From contig NZ_BPRC01000012.1 of the NCBI RefSeq assembly GCF_022179725.1, positions 62,001 through 126,000 on the forward strand: a DNA stretch of 64,000 nucleotides. The letters are read 5' to 3'. Source of the stretch: Methylorubrum aminovorans (lineage in GTDB: Bacteria > Pseudomonadota > Alphaproteobacteria > Rhizobiales > Beijerinckiaceae). The notes under the pieces were generated by a model. That model searched no databases, had not been told where the DNA came from, and saw only the letters and a program-made list of their open reading frames with translations. Of the stretch, positions 50,601 through 59,070 are shown piece by piece. Position numbers and translations under genes: made by a program. The stretch's first letter is position 1. Each line of letters opens with the position of its first letter.

Positions 50601-52979
50601 CAGCTTGCTAACGAACAGGCGCTCGCCCCGCTCCTGCGCAACGTCGACGTGCTGATCGGCGGCGGCTCGCACACCCTGCTGGCAGACGGCAATGATCGCC
50701 TCCTGCCCGGAGACAAGGCCGGCGGCGCCTACCCGCAATTCTTCACCAACGCCTCCGGCCAGACCCTGGCCCTTGTGAACACCGCCTCCGAATACTCCTA
50801 TGTCGGCCGGCTCAACGTCACCTTCGACGATCAGGGCAATGTCATCCGCAACTCGATCACGCCGGAGAATTCCGGCGCGGTGGCGGTCGATGACGCCTCG
50901 GTCGCTCAATTGTGGGGCTCGAAGGCAGCAGCCTTCACCCCCGGTTCGAAGGGCTACCTCGTGCGCGAGGTGATCGAGGGTCTAGACGCCAACAACGACG
51001 GCATCCAGGAGACGGCGGGCGTCGCCGACGTCATCCGCCAGCAGGACGGCAACATCCTCGGCCGCACCAGCGTGTACCTCGAAGGCCGCCGCGGCGAGGT
51101 TCGCACCGAAGAGACCAACCTCGGCAATCTCAGCGCCGACGCCAACCTTTGGTACGCCAAGCAGTTCGACGGCACGGTGACCGTCTCGATCAAGAACGGT
51201 GGCGGCATCCGCGACTCGATCGGCTCGTTCTCGACGGCCGGCGGCGGCACCGCGGAGCTTCCTCCGGCCGCCAATCCGGCGGCGGGCAAGGCGGCCGGCG
51301 ACATCTCCCAGCTCGACGTCACCAACTCGCTGCGCTTCAACAACGCGCTCGCCATGGTCACCGTCACGGCGGCCGAACTGGAGCGGGTGCTCGAACACGC
51401 CGTTTCCTCGGTCGCTCCGGGCGCGACCCCCGGCGCCTTCCCGCAGATCGGCGGCATCAGCTTCTCGTTCGACGCGACGAAGCAGGCGCAGACGCTCGAC
51501 GCCAACGGCAACGTCACCCGCGAGGGACAACGGATCCTCTCGGCGGCGATCGTCGATGCCGACGGCTTCCTCGTGGACACCCTGGTGCAGAACGGTCAAC
51601 TCGTCGGCGACGCCAACCGGGGCATCCGCGCCGTCACCCTCGATTTCCTCACCACGGGATCGAGCGCGGCGCCGGGCTTGGGCGGCGACAACTATCCCTT
51701 CCCGGCCTACGGCGAGAGCCGCGTGGCGTTGAGCAGCGCCACGCCGACGTCGCTGCCCAACACCGAGACCTTCGCGGCACAGGGCACCGAGCAGGACGCC
51801 ATCGCCGAGTATCTCAAGGCGTTCCACAGCGTGACGCCCTTCGGCCAGGCCGATACCGGCCCCGCTGCCGACACGCGGATCCAGAACCTTGCCGTGCGCG
51901 GCGACAGCGTCCTGGCCCGTGGTGTGAGCCAGCCCGGAACCAGCGGCAACGACGTACTGCAGGGAACGGCCTTCGCCGATCGCCTCTCCGGCGGCCTCGG
52001 CGACGACGTCATCACCAATAGCGCGGGCAACGACATCCTCTCGGGAGGGCGCGGCACGGACACGCTCGTGTTCAACTCGTCGTTTGCCAACGTCACCGTC
52101 ACGGAGGCCGGGCGCTTCACCGCCATCACCGGCCCGGAAGGCCTCGACCTCGTGGAGAGCTTCGAGCGCTTCTTGTTCTCGGACGCCACCATCGTGGTGA
52201 ACGACGGCAAGCCGCTCGTCGATGACCTCTACTATCTCGCCCGCAACAAGGACGTGTTCCAGGCGGGCCAGGACGCCGACACGCACTTCGCCCAGTATGG
52301 TGCCCGCGAAGGTCGCGACCCGAACGCCTTCTTCTCGACGACGGGCTATCTCGCGGCCAATCCCGACGTGCGGGCCTCCGGGGTCAACCCGCTCGAACAG
52401 TACGAGCAGGCCGGCTGGAAGGAAGGCCGCGATCCGGGTGCCCGCTTCGACAACGAGTTCTACCTGGCGGCCAACCCGGACGTGAAGGCCGCCGGGCTAA
52501 ACCCGCTCGCGCACTACCTCCAGTACGGTCAGAGCGAGGGCCGGGCGATCCACGAGGCGGTCGGCCGAGCGAGCGACATCCGCGGCGGCTTCGACGCCGA
52601 GTTCTACCTGCTGGCCAATGCCGACGTGGCCCAAGCCGCAGGCACCGGCAACACCTTCGCCTTCGCCAGCCAGCATTTCGAGCAGTTCGGCTGGAAGGAA
52701 GGCCGCAACCCGAACGCGGTGTTCGACACCAAGGGCTACCTCGCCGCCTACAGCGACGTGAAGGCGGAGGGCATCAACCCGCTCACCCATTACGACCAGT
52801 ACGGCTGGAAGGAGGGCCGCGACCCGTCCGCCTCGTTCGATACGGCGACCTACCTCTCGACCTACAAGGACGTGGCCGCCGCCCAGCTCGATCCGATGCA
52901 GCACTTCCTGCAATACGGCCTCTACGAGGGCCGGTCGGACTTCGCCGACGGCGGCTTCCGGTTCGGCACCCTCGTCTAG
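44604..52979 (+). CDS. Giant RTX-type secreted nuclease/5'-nucleotidase protein
   Basis: 2791 residues from the ATG at 44604 (GGAGAG upstream; an upstream start at 44547 is less likely). Domain order: a lamin-tail-like N-terminal domain (1-200), Calx-beta (205-320), choice-of-anchor I/beta-propeller (335-865), Calx-beta (870-1000), ExeM/NucH-like OB plus endonuclease-exonuclease-phosphatase domain (1005-1625; VGSLNVLNYF, TELENQ, LLGDFNAY, FDHDPVLVGL), SbsA-type Ig (1630-1730), metallophosphatase of 5'-nucleotidases (1736-2090; HASDWEG, GNHEFDAGP, VGTHLQQ) and its C-terminal domain (2130-2415). RTX nonapeptides (GLGDDVITNSAGNDILSGG, about 2455-2475) and six YLxxNPDV...HYxxxGxxEGR repeats (2540-2785) follow. 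There is no N-terminal signal, so type I secretion is expected. It probably scavenges phosphate or nucleosides from DNA. Confidence 0.9.
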   Translation: MATSLAAGDIALVGYDADNPDDFAFVILREIEAGTSITFTDNGWNSSTNALLSNEGSYTYTAPTALAAGTVIHPAADSAAGGANTPVYTATDAPRFSFSTSGDQILAYQGSAANPTFLFAINFADDSGSFAADGTDANTSALPPGLILGQTAVALGADNGRYNGTVSGTRDQLLAAIGTAGSWSQDNAARIGAGSDRAFTVTADAVVPALSVDNVQVSEGDWGVKQFVFTISLNAPAPAGGVSFDIATADGSAAAGSDYLARALTGQTIAAGQTRATFAVDILGDTATEPTETFTVAVSNVRGATVANGQGTGTILSDDIGTRIDGITVFDAAPSLQGLSGATATAAPAATNALQLVRLGAYAATNDPATQAAPNAEVVAYDSTTSRLYIQNTGENRIEIVALDATRALTKTGEIGLSGLEQYGAVNSVAVFNGLVAVAYANATGDAPGRVALFNADGTLLRSLTVGVGPDQIVFTRDGGRLLVANEGEQASAGSNPVGGISIIDVAGGAANAAVTATVGFEGLDGSEAALRARGLAITPGKSAAADIEPEYIAISPDNRFAYVTLQEVNGVAIIDLTNPGTAPIAIQPLGAVNHSLAGNEFDASDRDGPGGTASIRIAATPANTPIYGLLQPDAVASFAAGGATYFVTANEGDQRVIGGADDTGDVARLSNIPNSRLTPELQRLKADPAYARLNVLLRTGDTDGDGVIDQLHTLGGRGISIFRQNADGTLTKVRETGGEFEKIFAQIAPERFNNDQVLANTSNDRSDNKGPEPEGITIGTVNGRIYAFVGLERQSGVIVYDVTDPANAAYVSYVPPLLGATSDLGPEVLTFIAADRNPTGTPLLVSANEVANGGAVLYAALPQGYTQEVGFAANALTVSKAEGNAGESVFTFTVERSNGTLGAVSFTAELTGSGASAADAADFAGAPGLPLTVVGTIPAGAATAQVSVTVRADALPEADETFALTLRSAASDQAGITAAVRGSAATATGTIVNDDASLISAVQGAGTASPLVGRTVTIEAIVVGDFQNADADAKRNLGGFYLQEEATDQDGNPLTSEGVFVFEGTGNRLVDVAEGDRVRVTGTVAEFNGETQITVRNAAAIQVVTPGALTPEQVKALAVAVELPAAGTIGTGTTAQPDLERYEGMLVRFPQTLSITEQFNLDRFNEIRLAVGGRAETFTNEFEPNTAAYAAYLAQTAARTITYDDGQNAQNLPVENLDGFGPAYGTASAPRMGDTLTGLTGTLGFGPTGAYRVRAIDDGDNRFAVANPRPAEPDPVGGTLKVGSLNVLNYFTTLDTGSSARTAIGQQPRGANSAGELARQTEKLVTTLIGTGADVLGLTELENQFRPGDPGNALEYLVGQLNLRAGAGTYAYVNPGAQLDQGQFLGGDAIAVGFIYKPSKVSVAINTTIERLDDTDVAAFNPALLQQSTLGHIFNGANTSRASLAVTFNEIATGETFTAVVNHFKSKGGTGTGADADQGDGQGAWQQQRELAATALAQWLALRPTGSGDSDTLLLGDFNAYIKEDALDILKANGFTNLAEDRLANPYSYVFDGAYGALDHALASASLNRQVTGVTEWHVNADEADAIDYNLDFGRSPNHFDGRSPAREFDHDPVLVGLRLDQTAPMLVAATPADAAARVAPGADIVLRFSEAVRAGAGSITLTDGAGDTRTIAVSDTAQVRIDGSTVTINPSADLRPGTAYDLIVPAGAFTDATGNAFAGIARDNLDFTTEQATPMTYTLQILHASDWEGGLLATERAANFAAIVDRLEDTTPNSITLSTGDGWIPSPFYIAGADPQMAATYNGVYNQFYGLSGAAAYGRLAASPGRADITIQNIIGVQAGVFGNHEFDAGPNEVANIIGANLGSAAGAADDTWVGALFPYLSTNLNFSREAALSGLVHRDGDLATFAQTGPTSTQTGTGADKIAKSTILVENGERIAFIGATTQLEPLLTTLGNVTVDGFTGRDEIALLASQINAEVDRVLAANPGLNKVIVGTHLQQLANEQALAPLLRNVDVLIGGGSHTLLADGNDRLLPGDKAGGAYPQFFTNASGQTLALVNTASEYSYVGRLNVTFDDQGNVIRNSITPENSGAVAVDDASVAQLWGSKAAAFTPGSKGYLVREVIEGLDANNDGIQETAGVADVIRQQDGNILGRTSVYLEGRRGEVRTEETNLGNLSADANLWYAKQFDGTVTVSIKNGGGIRDSIGSFSTAGGGTAELPPAANPAAGKAAGDISQLDVTNSLRFNNALAMVTVTAAELERVLEHAVSSVAPGATPGAFPQIGGISFSFDATKQAQTLDANGNVTREGQRILSAAIVDADGFLVDTLVQNGQLVGDANRGIRAVTLDFLTTGSSAAPGLGGDNYPFPAYGESRVALSSATPTSLPNTETFAAQGTEQDAIAEYLKAFHSVTPFGQADTGPAADTRIQNLAVRGDSVLARGVSQPGTSGNDVLQGTAFADRLSGGLGDDVITNSAGNDILSGGRGTDTLVFNSSFANVTVTEAGRFTAITGPEGLDLVESFERFLFSDATIVVNDGKPLVDDLYYLARNKDVFQAGQDADTHFAQYGAREGRDPNAFFSTTGYLAANPDVRASGVNPLEQYEQAGWKEGRDPGARFDNEFYLAANPDVKAAGLNPLAHYLQYGQSEGRAIHEAVGRASDIRGGFDAEFYLLANADVAQAAGTGNTFAFASQHFEQFGWKEGRNPNAVFDTKGYLAAYSDVKAEGINPLTHYDQYGWKEGRDPSASFDTATYLSTYKDVAAAQLDPMQHFLQYGLYEGRSDFADGGFRFGTLV

Positions 52980-53019
52980 ACGACCTCGTCTCTGCCAACC
53001 TGTTTCGGCTGATTGGATC

Positions 53020-53050
53020 GGACCGCGCGGCTCGCGCGGTCCGAACGCTT
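53020..53050 (+). terminator. Intrinsic terminator of the giant gene
   Basis: Perfect 9-bp hairpin GGACCGCGC-ggctc-GCGCGGTCC at 53020-53042 followed by GAACGCTTTT, 41 bases after the stop codon. Confidence 0.7.
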
Positions 53051-53180
53051 TTCGAAGTGCCGGCTTATCGGTCCACGGCTTCTGTCGTGTAGGCCGACGC
53101 GATCGGCCGAAAACGCGGTGATCCCTTCCGCCGCGCGGGCGTTGACCCGGTCCTGGGACAGCGGCCGAAGGATCTCACGC

Positions 53181-53420
53181 ATGACGAAGCTTTTCATCGC
53201 GCGGGTGCGCGGCACGGGCGGGGAGCGCCCGCTGGTGACGGTGCGCGCCGCTGCCGAAGGCGAGGCCCGGTTGTTCGTGGAGGCGGCCTACCCGGAGGAT
53301 GAGGTCGTCGAGATTGCAGAGCCCGGCGAGTGGGTAAGCGACAGCGATACCGGAACCCGCAACGGCGACGTGCGCGAGCATCCCGGTACCGCGTGGCAGG
53401 CGCCGTCGAGCCGGGCATAG
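53181..53420 (+). CDS. Hypothetical small protein (79 aa)
   Basis: 79 residues from the ATG at 53181 with GAAGGAT upstream. Acidic, no membrane segment; the C-terminus is polar and probably disordered. I do not recognise a family. The pattern TKLFIARVRG...TVRAAAEGEARLFVEAAYPEDEVVEI looks like a small two-layer alpha/beta domain. It is followed 9 bases later by the YjbR-like gene, probably one transcript. Confidence 0.6.
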   Translation: MTKLFIARVRGTGGERPLVTVRAAAEGEARLFVEAAYPEDEVVEIAEPGEWVSDSDTGTRNGDVREHPGTAWQAPSSRA

Positions 53421-53429
53421 CGCGCCGCC

Positions 53430-53786
53430 ATGGCCTGCCTGCCGGAGGATGTGCGTGCCCTGGCGCTCCTGCTGCCGGAAGCGATCGAGGGCGCGCATCA
53501 GGGTCATCCCGATTTCCGGGTCGGCGGGCGCATCTTCGCGACGCTCTGGACCGACGAGGCGCGGGTGGTCGTCAAACTGACGCCCGAAGCGCAGGCGCAC
53601 CTGCTGGAGGCCGAGCCGGTCGTGTTCGAGCCCGTGCCGGGCGCGTGGGGCGCCCGAGGCTGGACCAGCCTCGACCTCGACGAGGCCGAGGAAGAAATCC
53701 TCCGCGAGGCGCTGCTGTCCGCTTGGCGGATCGTCGCGCCGCCCGGTCTCGTTGCGCGTTACGAAGGTCTCGCGCTCGATCCCTGA
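53430..53786 (+). CDS. MmcQ/YjbR family protein
   Basis: 118 residues matching YjbR: the opening EDVRALALLLPEAIEGAHQGHPDFRVGGRIFATL, then ARVVVKLTPEAQAHLL and WTSLDLDEAEEEILREALLSAWR. The fold is CyaY-like and has been described as DNA-binding; the role is not established. It ends 7 bases before the convergent ABC-F gene. Confidence 0.88.
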   Translation: MACLPEDVRALALLLPEAIEGAHQGHPDFRVGGRIFATLWTDEARVVVKLTPEAQAHLLEAEPVVFEPVPGAWGARGWTSLDLDEAEEEILREALLSAWRIVAPPGLVARYEGLALDP

Positions 53787-53793
53787 GCGGTGG

Positions 53794-55416
53794 TCAGCTT
53801 CTCAGGCCCGGCGCTTCCTGGCCGGTGCTCGCCACGTATTCCGAATAGCCACCGCCGTACTGGCGGACGCCCTCGCCCGTCACTTCGAGCACCCGGTTCG
53901 ACAGGGCGGCGAGGAAATGCCGGTCGTGGCTGACGAACAGCATCGTCCCCTCGAATCCGGAGAGCGCGTCGATCAGCATCGCCTTGGTGGCGATGTCGAG
54001 GTGGTTGGTCGGCTCGTCGAGGACGAGGAAGTTCGGCGGGTCGTAGAGCATCTTGGCCATGACCAGCCGCGCCTTCTCGCCGCCGGAGAGCACCCGACAG
54101 GGCTTTTCCACGTCGTCGCCGGAGAAGCCGAAGCAGCCGGCCAGGGCCCGCAGCGAGCCCTGACCCGCCTGCGGGAAGCTGCTCTCCAGATCCTCGAACA
54201 CCGTGAGATCGCCGTCGAGCAGATCCATGGCGTGCTGGGCGAAGTAGCCGAGTTTGACGCTGCCGCCGACGGCGACCGTGCCGGCATCGGGCTGGGCCGT
54301 ACCGGTCACGAGCTTCAGCAGCGTCGACTTGCCGGCGCCGTTGATGCCCATCACGCACCAGCGTTCCTTGCGCCGGATCGAGAAGTCGAGCCCCTCGTAG
54401 ATGATGCGGCTGCCGTAGCGCTTGTGCACGCCCTTGAGCATCGCGACATCGTCGCCCGAGCGCGGCGCCGGCTGGAACTCGAAGGCGACGGTCTGGCGGC
54501 GGCGCGGCGGTTCCACCCGCTCGATCTTGTCGAGCTTTTTCACCCGGCTCTGGACCTGCGCGGCGTGGCTGGCCCGGGCCTTGAAGCGCTCGATGAACTT
54601 GATCTCCTTGGCGAGCATCGCCTGCTGGCGCTCGAACTGCGCCTGCTGATGCTGCTCGTTCAGGGCCCGTTGCTGCTCATAGAAGGCGTAGTCGCCGGAA
54701 TAGGTGGTGAGCGTGCCGCCGTCGATCTCGATCACCTTGGAGACGATGCGGTTCATGAACTCGCGGTCGTGCGAGGTCATCATCAGCGCGCCGTCATAGC
54801 CCTTGAGGAAGGATTCGAGCCAGATCAGGCTCTCCAGGTCGAGGTGGTTGCTCGGCTCGTCGAGGAGCATCACGTCGGGGCGCATCAGAAGAATTCGGGC
54901 GAGTGCCACGCGCATCTTCCAGCCGCCCGAGAGCCGGCCGACATCGCCGTCCATCATCTCCTGCGAGAAGCCGAGACCGGCCAGCACCTCGTAGGCACGG
55001 CCCTCCAGCGCATAGCCGTCGAGTTCCTCGAACCGGGCCTGCACCTCGCCATAGCGCTCAACCAGGGCGTCCATCTCGTCGACTCGCTCTGGATCGGCGA
55101 GCCCCGCCTCCAACTCCTTCAGTTCGGCCGCGACGACGCTGACCGGGCCGGCGCCGTCCATCACCTCGGCCACGACCGTGCGTCCGGCCATTTCGCCGAC
55201 ATCCTGGCTGAAATAGCCGATGGTGATGCCGCGCTCCGACGAGACTTGGCCCTCGTCGGGCTGTTCCTGGCCGGTCAACAGGCGGAAGAGCGTGGTCTTG
55301 CCGGCACCGTTCGGGCCGACGAGACCGGCTTTCTCACCCTTCTGCAGGGCGGCCGACGCCTCGATGAAGACGATCTGCCGACCGTTCTGCTTGCCGATCT
55401 TGTCGAGGCGAATCAT
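53794..55416 (-). CDS. ABC-F family ATPase
   Basis: 540 residues from the ATG at 55416; the longer frame to 55662 enters the AT-rich promoter region. Two ABC ATPase domains without membrane parts: Walker A GPNGAGKTT (about 37-45) with signature RLSGGWKMRVALARILL, and Walker A GINGAGKST (about 355) with signature VLSGGEKARLVMAKMLY. A charged P-site-like linker lies between them (about 240-310). ABC-F proteins act on the ribosome (EttA/Uup/YheS) or in antibiotic resistance. The linker resembles the YheS/Uup group, but I do not assign one. Confidence 0.92.
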   Translation of the reverse strand: MIRLDKIGKQNGRQIVFIEASAALQKGEKAGLVGPNGAGKTTLFRLLTGQEQPDEGQVSSERGITIGYFSQDVGEMAGRTVVAEVMDGAGPVSVVAAELKELEAGLADPERVDEMDALVERYGEVQARFEELDGYALEGRAYEVLAGLGFSQEMMDGDVGRLSGGWKMRVALARILLMRPDVMLLDEPSNHLDLESLIWLESFLKGYDGALMMTSHDREFMNRIVSKVIEIDGGTLTTYSGDYAFYEQQRALNEQHQQAQFERQQAMLAKEIKFIERFKARASHAAQVQSRVKKLDKIERVEPPRRRQTVAFEFQPAPRSGDDVAMLKGVHKRYGSRIIYEGLDFSIRRKERWCVMGINGAGKSTLLKLVTGTAQPDAGTVAVGGSVKLGYFAQHAMDLLDGDLTVFEDLESSFPQAGQGSLRALAGCFGFSGDDVEKPCRVLSGGEKARLVMAKMLYDPPNFLVLDEPTNHLDIATKAMLIDALSGFEGTMLFVSHDRHFLAALSNRVLEVTGEGVRQYGGGYSEYVASTGQEAPGLRS

Positions 55417-55797
55417 GCGTCCGCGAGGCCTGATGAGGATGGGGTGGGCGGGCAGTCGGAGGAGGTTGCGAGGGGCCTTACGCCATGCTCGACGCGATCG
55501 GAAGACGGCGCGGCCGCAGGGCAGACGAGCGGCGTGGCCGGTGATCGGTCCGGTCCGCTCAAGCTGCGCGATAGCGCCGGCCACGGATGAGCGTAAAAAG
55601 TTTTTCCCGAAAATGCTGTTACTGAGACAGGTGCTCAAATAGCGTTGTTTATAAGATAACATAGATTATAAAACGATACATTCCAAACCTATTTATCCAG
55701 TTGCTTCTTGTTAACCGCCCGTGCCTCACATGATCGTGATCCGGTTTGGCGGGGGCGGCCAGCGGATGCTTCTCTCAAAGTCTCGCGACGCAGACAG
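55417..55797. other. AT-rich divergent promoter region
   Basis: About 380 bases between the ABC-F gene (minus) and the chemotaxis receptor (plus), with no gene. The segment 55595-55710 is strikingly AT-rich for this genome and is the probable promoter region. No specific operator is recognised. Confidence 0.45.
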
Positions 55798-57495
55798 ATG
55801 CGCTGGTTTACCAATCTCAAGCTCCTCGGAAAGCTTGCCATTCCCGCCGCCCTGGTCGCGCTGGTCGCTGCCGGAATCGTCATCTTGGCGCGTGACACGC
55901 TCGACCGCTTGGAGCGCACGACTCAGGAGGTCGTGGATGTCCGCGCGGCGCGGGCCATCACCGCGCTGCAAACCGCACTCGCCATCGACGAGGCGGTCAT
56001 CAGCGAGAAGAACATCATCATCGAGATCGACGGGCCGGCACTCGCCCTGCATCACAAGCGCTTCGAGGAGGCGCGGGAGCGGGCCCTCGGCGGCATGGAC
56101 CGCCTGATCGCCATGGCGGAATCCGATGCGCGCCGCACGATGCTTGGCGAAGTCAAGGCCACGGTCTCGGTCTTCTTCACGACGGCGGAGCGCTCGATCG
56201 AGCTGGGAATGCGGAACCAGAACGCTGAGGCGGCGAAGGTCTCCTTCGAGGTGGTCCGCCCGGTTCGGACGAAGGCGATCGAAGCGATCGAGAAGCGCGT
56301 CAGCGCTAATATCAGCGACCTCGAAGCGGCAAAGCGCCAGGCCAACGAGGTCGGCCGGTCCGCGACGCTCGCCCTGACCGGGATCGCGGCGATCGGCCTG
56401 CTCCTCGCCTTCGCTCTGCTCGGTCTGATCGCGATCGTCGGCGTTGCCCGGCCGATCAATCGCTTGGTCCGCGTGCTTCAGCGAATGGCCGAAGGCGAGA
56501 TCGAGGCCGAGATCGTTGAGGCGCGCCGCGGTGACGAGATCGGTGCCGTCGCCCGCGCGGTCGAGGGGATCAAGGCCCTGGTCGCGCGCAAGGCCGCCGA
56601 GCAGGCCGAACTCAAGCGCGTGGCCGACGAGGCGGCCGCGATCGAGCGGCGCCGCACCATGATCGAGCTGGCCGACGGCTTCGAGCGTGCCGTGGGCGAC
56701 GTTGTCGGGATGGTCTCCTCCTCGGCCACCGAATTGCAGGCTACCGCGCAGCAGATGACCGCCACGGCCACGGAGACGGCAAGCCAGTCGACCACCGTCG
56801 CGGCGGCAGCCGAGGAGGCTGCCTCCAACGTCAGCACCGTCGCCGCTGCGGCCGAGGAACTGGGTGCCTCCGTGCACGAGATCGGCCGGCAGGTCGGCAG
56901 CTCGGCCGACATGGCGCAGCTCGCGGTCGGCGAGGCGGACCAGAGCGCCAGCCTCGTTCACGAACTGAGCCAGGCGGCGTCCCGGATCGGCGACGTGGTC
57001 AACCTCATCGCCAACATCGCGAGCCAGACCAACCTGCTGGCCCTCAACGCGACGATCGAGGCGGCCCGCGCCGGGGAAGCCGGCCGGGGCTTCGCCGTGG
57101 TGGCAAGCGAGGTGAAGGAACTCGCTGCACAGACCTCGCGGGCCACGGAGGAGATCTCCAGCCAAATCGCGCAGATACAGGGCGCCACCGGACAGGCGGT
57201 GTCGGCAATCGGCGGCATCACCGGGCGTATCCGCGAGATCAACACCGTCACCGCGACGATCGCGGCGGCGGTGGAGGAGCAGGGCGCGGCGACTCAGGAG
57301 ATCGTGCGGAACGTTTCCCAGGCGGCGGTCGGCGCGGGCGAGGTGACGAGTAATATCGCGGGCGTAGCCCAGGCCTCGGAGGAGACCGGCGCCGCCGCCG
57401 CCCAGGTGCTGGCATCCGCTTCCGAGCTTTCGCGGCAATCGGAGCATTTGCGGGCGGAGGTCGCTCGCTTCCTCTCGACGGTGCGCGCGGCCTGA
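55798..57495 (+). CDS. Methyl-accepting chemotaxis protein
   Basis: 565 residues from the ATG at 55798. A first membrane helix (about 12-32), a helical periplasmic domain of the four-helix-bundle type (about 35-195), a second membrane helix (about 200-225, [24 protein letters not shown]) and HAMP ([23 protein letters not shown]) are followed by a long coiled-coil signalling domain. Its hairpin is [38 protein letters not shown]. It lacks a C-terminal CheR/CheB docking pentapeptide. The ligand is unknown. A strong terminator follows. Confidence 0.94.
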   Translation: MRWFTNLKLLGKLAIPAALVALVAAGIVILARDTLDRLERTTQEVVDVRAARAITALQTALAIDEAVISEKNIIIEIDGPALALHHKRFEEARERALGGMDRLIAMAESDARRTMLGEVKATVSVFFTTAERSIELGMRNQNAEAAKVSFEVVRPVRTKAIEAIEKRVSANISDLEAAKRQANEVGRSATLALTGIAAIGLLLAFALLGLIAIVGVARPINRLVRVLQRMAEGEIEAEIVEARRGDEIGAVARAVEGIKALVARKAAEQAELKRVADEAAAIERRRTMIELADGFERAVGDVVGMVSSSATELQATAQQMTATATETASQSTTVAAAAEEAASNVSTVAAAAEELGASVHEIGRQVGSSADMAQLAVGEADQSASLVHELSQAASRIGDVVNLIANIASQTNLLALNATIEAARAGEAGRGFAVVASEVKELAAQTSRATEEISSQIAQIQGATGQAVSAIGGITGRIREINTVTATIAAAVEEQGAATQEIVRNVSQAAVGAGEVTSNIAGVAQASEETGAAAAQVLASASELSRQSEHLRAEVARFLSTVRAA

Positions 57496-57521
57496 GCCAT
57501 TCATCACCCGAAGAAGAGAAA

Positions 57522-57548
57522 GGGGGCGCCGGGAGCGCCCCCTTTTTT
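57522..57548 (+). terminator. Intrinsic terminator of the chemotaxis receptor
   Basis: Hairpin GGGGGCGC-cggga-GCGCCCCC (57522-57542) followed by TTTTTT, 26 bases after the stop codon. Confidence 0.92.
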
Positions 57549-57632
57549 ATTTGCCGAGCATGCGCGTTGATGATTCCGGTTCGAGTTTTCGGATCGTGTC
57601 GAAAGCCGGAGACCGTGTTTCGGGACCGAGCT

Positions 57633-57851
57633 CTAACCGGGCACTTTCTTGTGGGTCACGGCGGTCGCGACCTCGTCCGGCCGGGCCTCGTCGCCGGCCA
57701 CGGCACCGGACAGCGCGGCCGCGTGGAGCGCCAGGACGGGTACGAAGACGAGTGCCATCATCAGCGCGACGACGAGCACGACGCTGCTGTTGCGGCCGGA
57801 CTTCGCCACGCGGGAGCGGGCACGCCGGGAAATGGTGGTGGAGTCAGTCAT
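57633..57851 (-). CDS. Hypothetical small single-pass membrane protein (72 aa)
   Basis: 72 residues. A basic N-terminus (ISRRARSRVAKSGRNS) precedes one membrane helix (SVVLVVALMMALVFVPVLALHAAAL, about 22-47) and a polar tail. GAGGTGAGCC lies before the ATG. No family recognised. Stands alone. Confidence 0.5.
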   Translation of the reverse strand: MTDSTTISRRARSRVAKSGRNSSVVLVVALMMALVFVPVLALHAAALSGAVAGDEARPDEVATAVTHKKVPG

Positions 57852-58168
57852 GGCTCACCTCTTGTCGGACCAGCCGCCAAAGGCCGGTCGCGGGTGAGCC
57901 GGATCAGACGATCAGGCGCAGATCACGCGGGTGGCCGAAGGCGGCGTGGTCGATCGACTACTGTCGTCGGGCATGGGGGTCGAAAGTTCCTGTGGGGCCG
58001 CACATCGCGCACGCAGCGACGATGGGCAGACAACGCGCGCTTGCCGGAAGAGTTCGATTCGGTCAAGCCCGAACCGGGATGGGCGGTGTGAATGGACGCA
58101 AGCGTCGCATCGCGAGCTCACCCTCGGGGCCGCCACCGCACGTGCGGCGCGGTAAGCGTTAAGAAATC
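57852..58168. other. Intergenic region, no feature found
   Basis: 317 bases between divergent small genes. I see no open frame with coding character and no clear promoter motif or repeat. Confidence 0.35.
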
Positions 58169-58498
58169 ATGTCGGAATCCATGTCAGACGTTTCATCGAA
58201 CGGCAGGATCACCTGGACCCAGGACGGGATCTCCGAGGTGCCCCTGCAGCGCTTCACCGGCCGGGTCGGCGCGATCGAGGTCGCCACTGTCGAGTTCGAC
58301 GGATCGAACCGCCTCTGGACATGGTGGAGCCCACTGTCTGACGACATCTGGGGCCACGCCAAGGACGCGGACGGGGCCAAGCAGGCCGCCGACGTCTGGC
58401 TTCGCGAATGGTTGGAGAACTTCCGGACCTTCTTCGAAGCCGGCCGTCGACGCGATCACGCGGCGGCGGGGGCCGTATCCCGGGTGCGCCACATGTAG
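58169..58498 (+). CDS. Hypothetical protein (109 aa), Trp-rich
   Basis: 109 residues from the ATG at 58169. Conserved-looking Trp pattern: TWTQDGISEV...LWTWWSPLSDDIWGHAKDADGAKQAADVWLREWLENF. The C-terminal about 15 residues overlap, in antisense, the 3' end of the convergent DNA glycosylase gene by 43 bases. Cytosolic; function unknown. Confidence 0.6.
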   Translation: MSESMSDVSSNGRITWTQDGISEVPLQRFTGRVGAIEVATVEFDGSNRLWTWWSPLSDDIWGHAKDADGAKQAADVWLREWLENFRTFFEAGRRRDHAAAGAVSRVRHM

Positions 58499-59070
58499 CG
58501 GGCCAGGATCGAGCGGTAGGGCGCGAAGCGGGCAGCTGTCTCGACCGTGTCGTCGCGCTCCGTGAGACGCCGCAGGACACCGACGGCGGCCACGTCGCCG
58601 ACGGGCCAGATGTCGGGATCGAGAAAATGGAAGATGCCGGCCATGTCGGCGGTCCAGGGGCCGACGCCGCGGATGCGGCACAGCACGGCTGAGCGCTCGG
58701 CATGTGGGAGCGCGGCGAGGTCCGCACCCAGCCATCCGGCCTCCTCCGCTTCGCGGATGGCCTGCAACGCGCGCACTTTGTTTGCTGACACGCCGCAGCC
58801 GCGCAGCAAGTCCTCGTAGCCCGGCACGAAGAGATCGCGCGGCGCGACGGCTTGCGCGGAGGCTGCCGCCTCGACGCGCGTCCAGATCGAGAGAGCGGCC
58901 TTCGTCGACAGCTGCTGGTTGACGACCTCGACGAACAGGCGCTCGGCGAGGCTCGCGTGGGATGGCGGCGCGATCTCGATCAGGCCCACAGTCGCGATCG
59001 CGGCCCGCAGCGGCTCCGAGATCGTGGCGGCGGTGCCGATCAGCCGGTCGTAGATCGTCGCCTCGAGCAT
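58456..59070 (-). CDS. DNA-3-methyladenine glycosylase (AlkA-like, HhH-GPD)
   Basis: 204 residues from the ATG at 59070; the longer frame to 59127 adds an unrelated start. The HhH-GPD fold is clear: NQQLSTKAALSIWTR, helix-hairpin-helix CRIRGVGPWTADM (about 133-145) and the catalytic Asp in DIWPVGDVAAVG (about 162). It removes alkylated purines from DNA. Length fits the short Mag/AlkA type without the N-terminal AlkA domain. Confidence 0.9.
   Translation of the reverse strand: MLEATIYDRLIGTAATISEPLRAAIATVGLIEIAPPSHASLAERLFVEVVNQQLSTKAALSIWTRVEAAASAQAVAPRDLFVPGYEDLLRGCGVSANKVRALQAIREAEEAGWLGADLAALPHAERSAVLCRIRGVGPWTADMAGIFHFLDPDIWPVGDVAAVGVLRRLTERDDTVETAARFAPYRSILARYMWRTRDTAPAAA

Noticed and set aside
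50982..52286. Another long minus-strand frame (434 codons) under the giant gene's 3' end
   Set aside because: Same reason: no motifs, and it is the shadow of the 5'-nucleotidase and RTX region.
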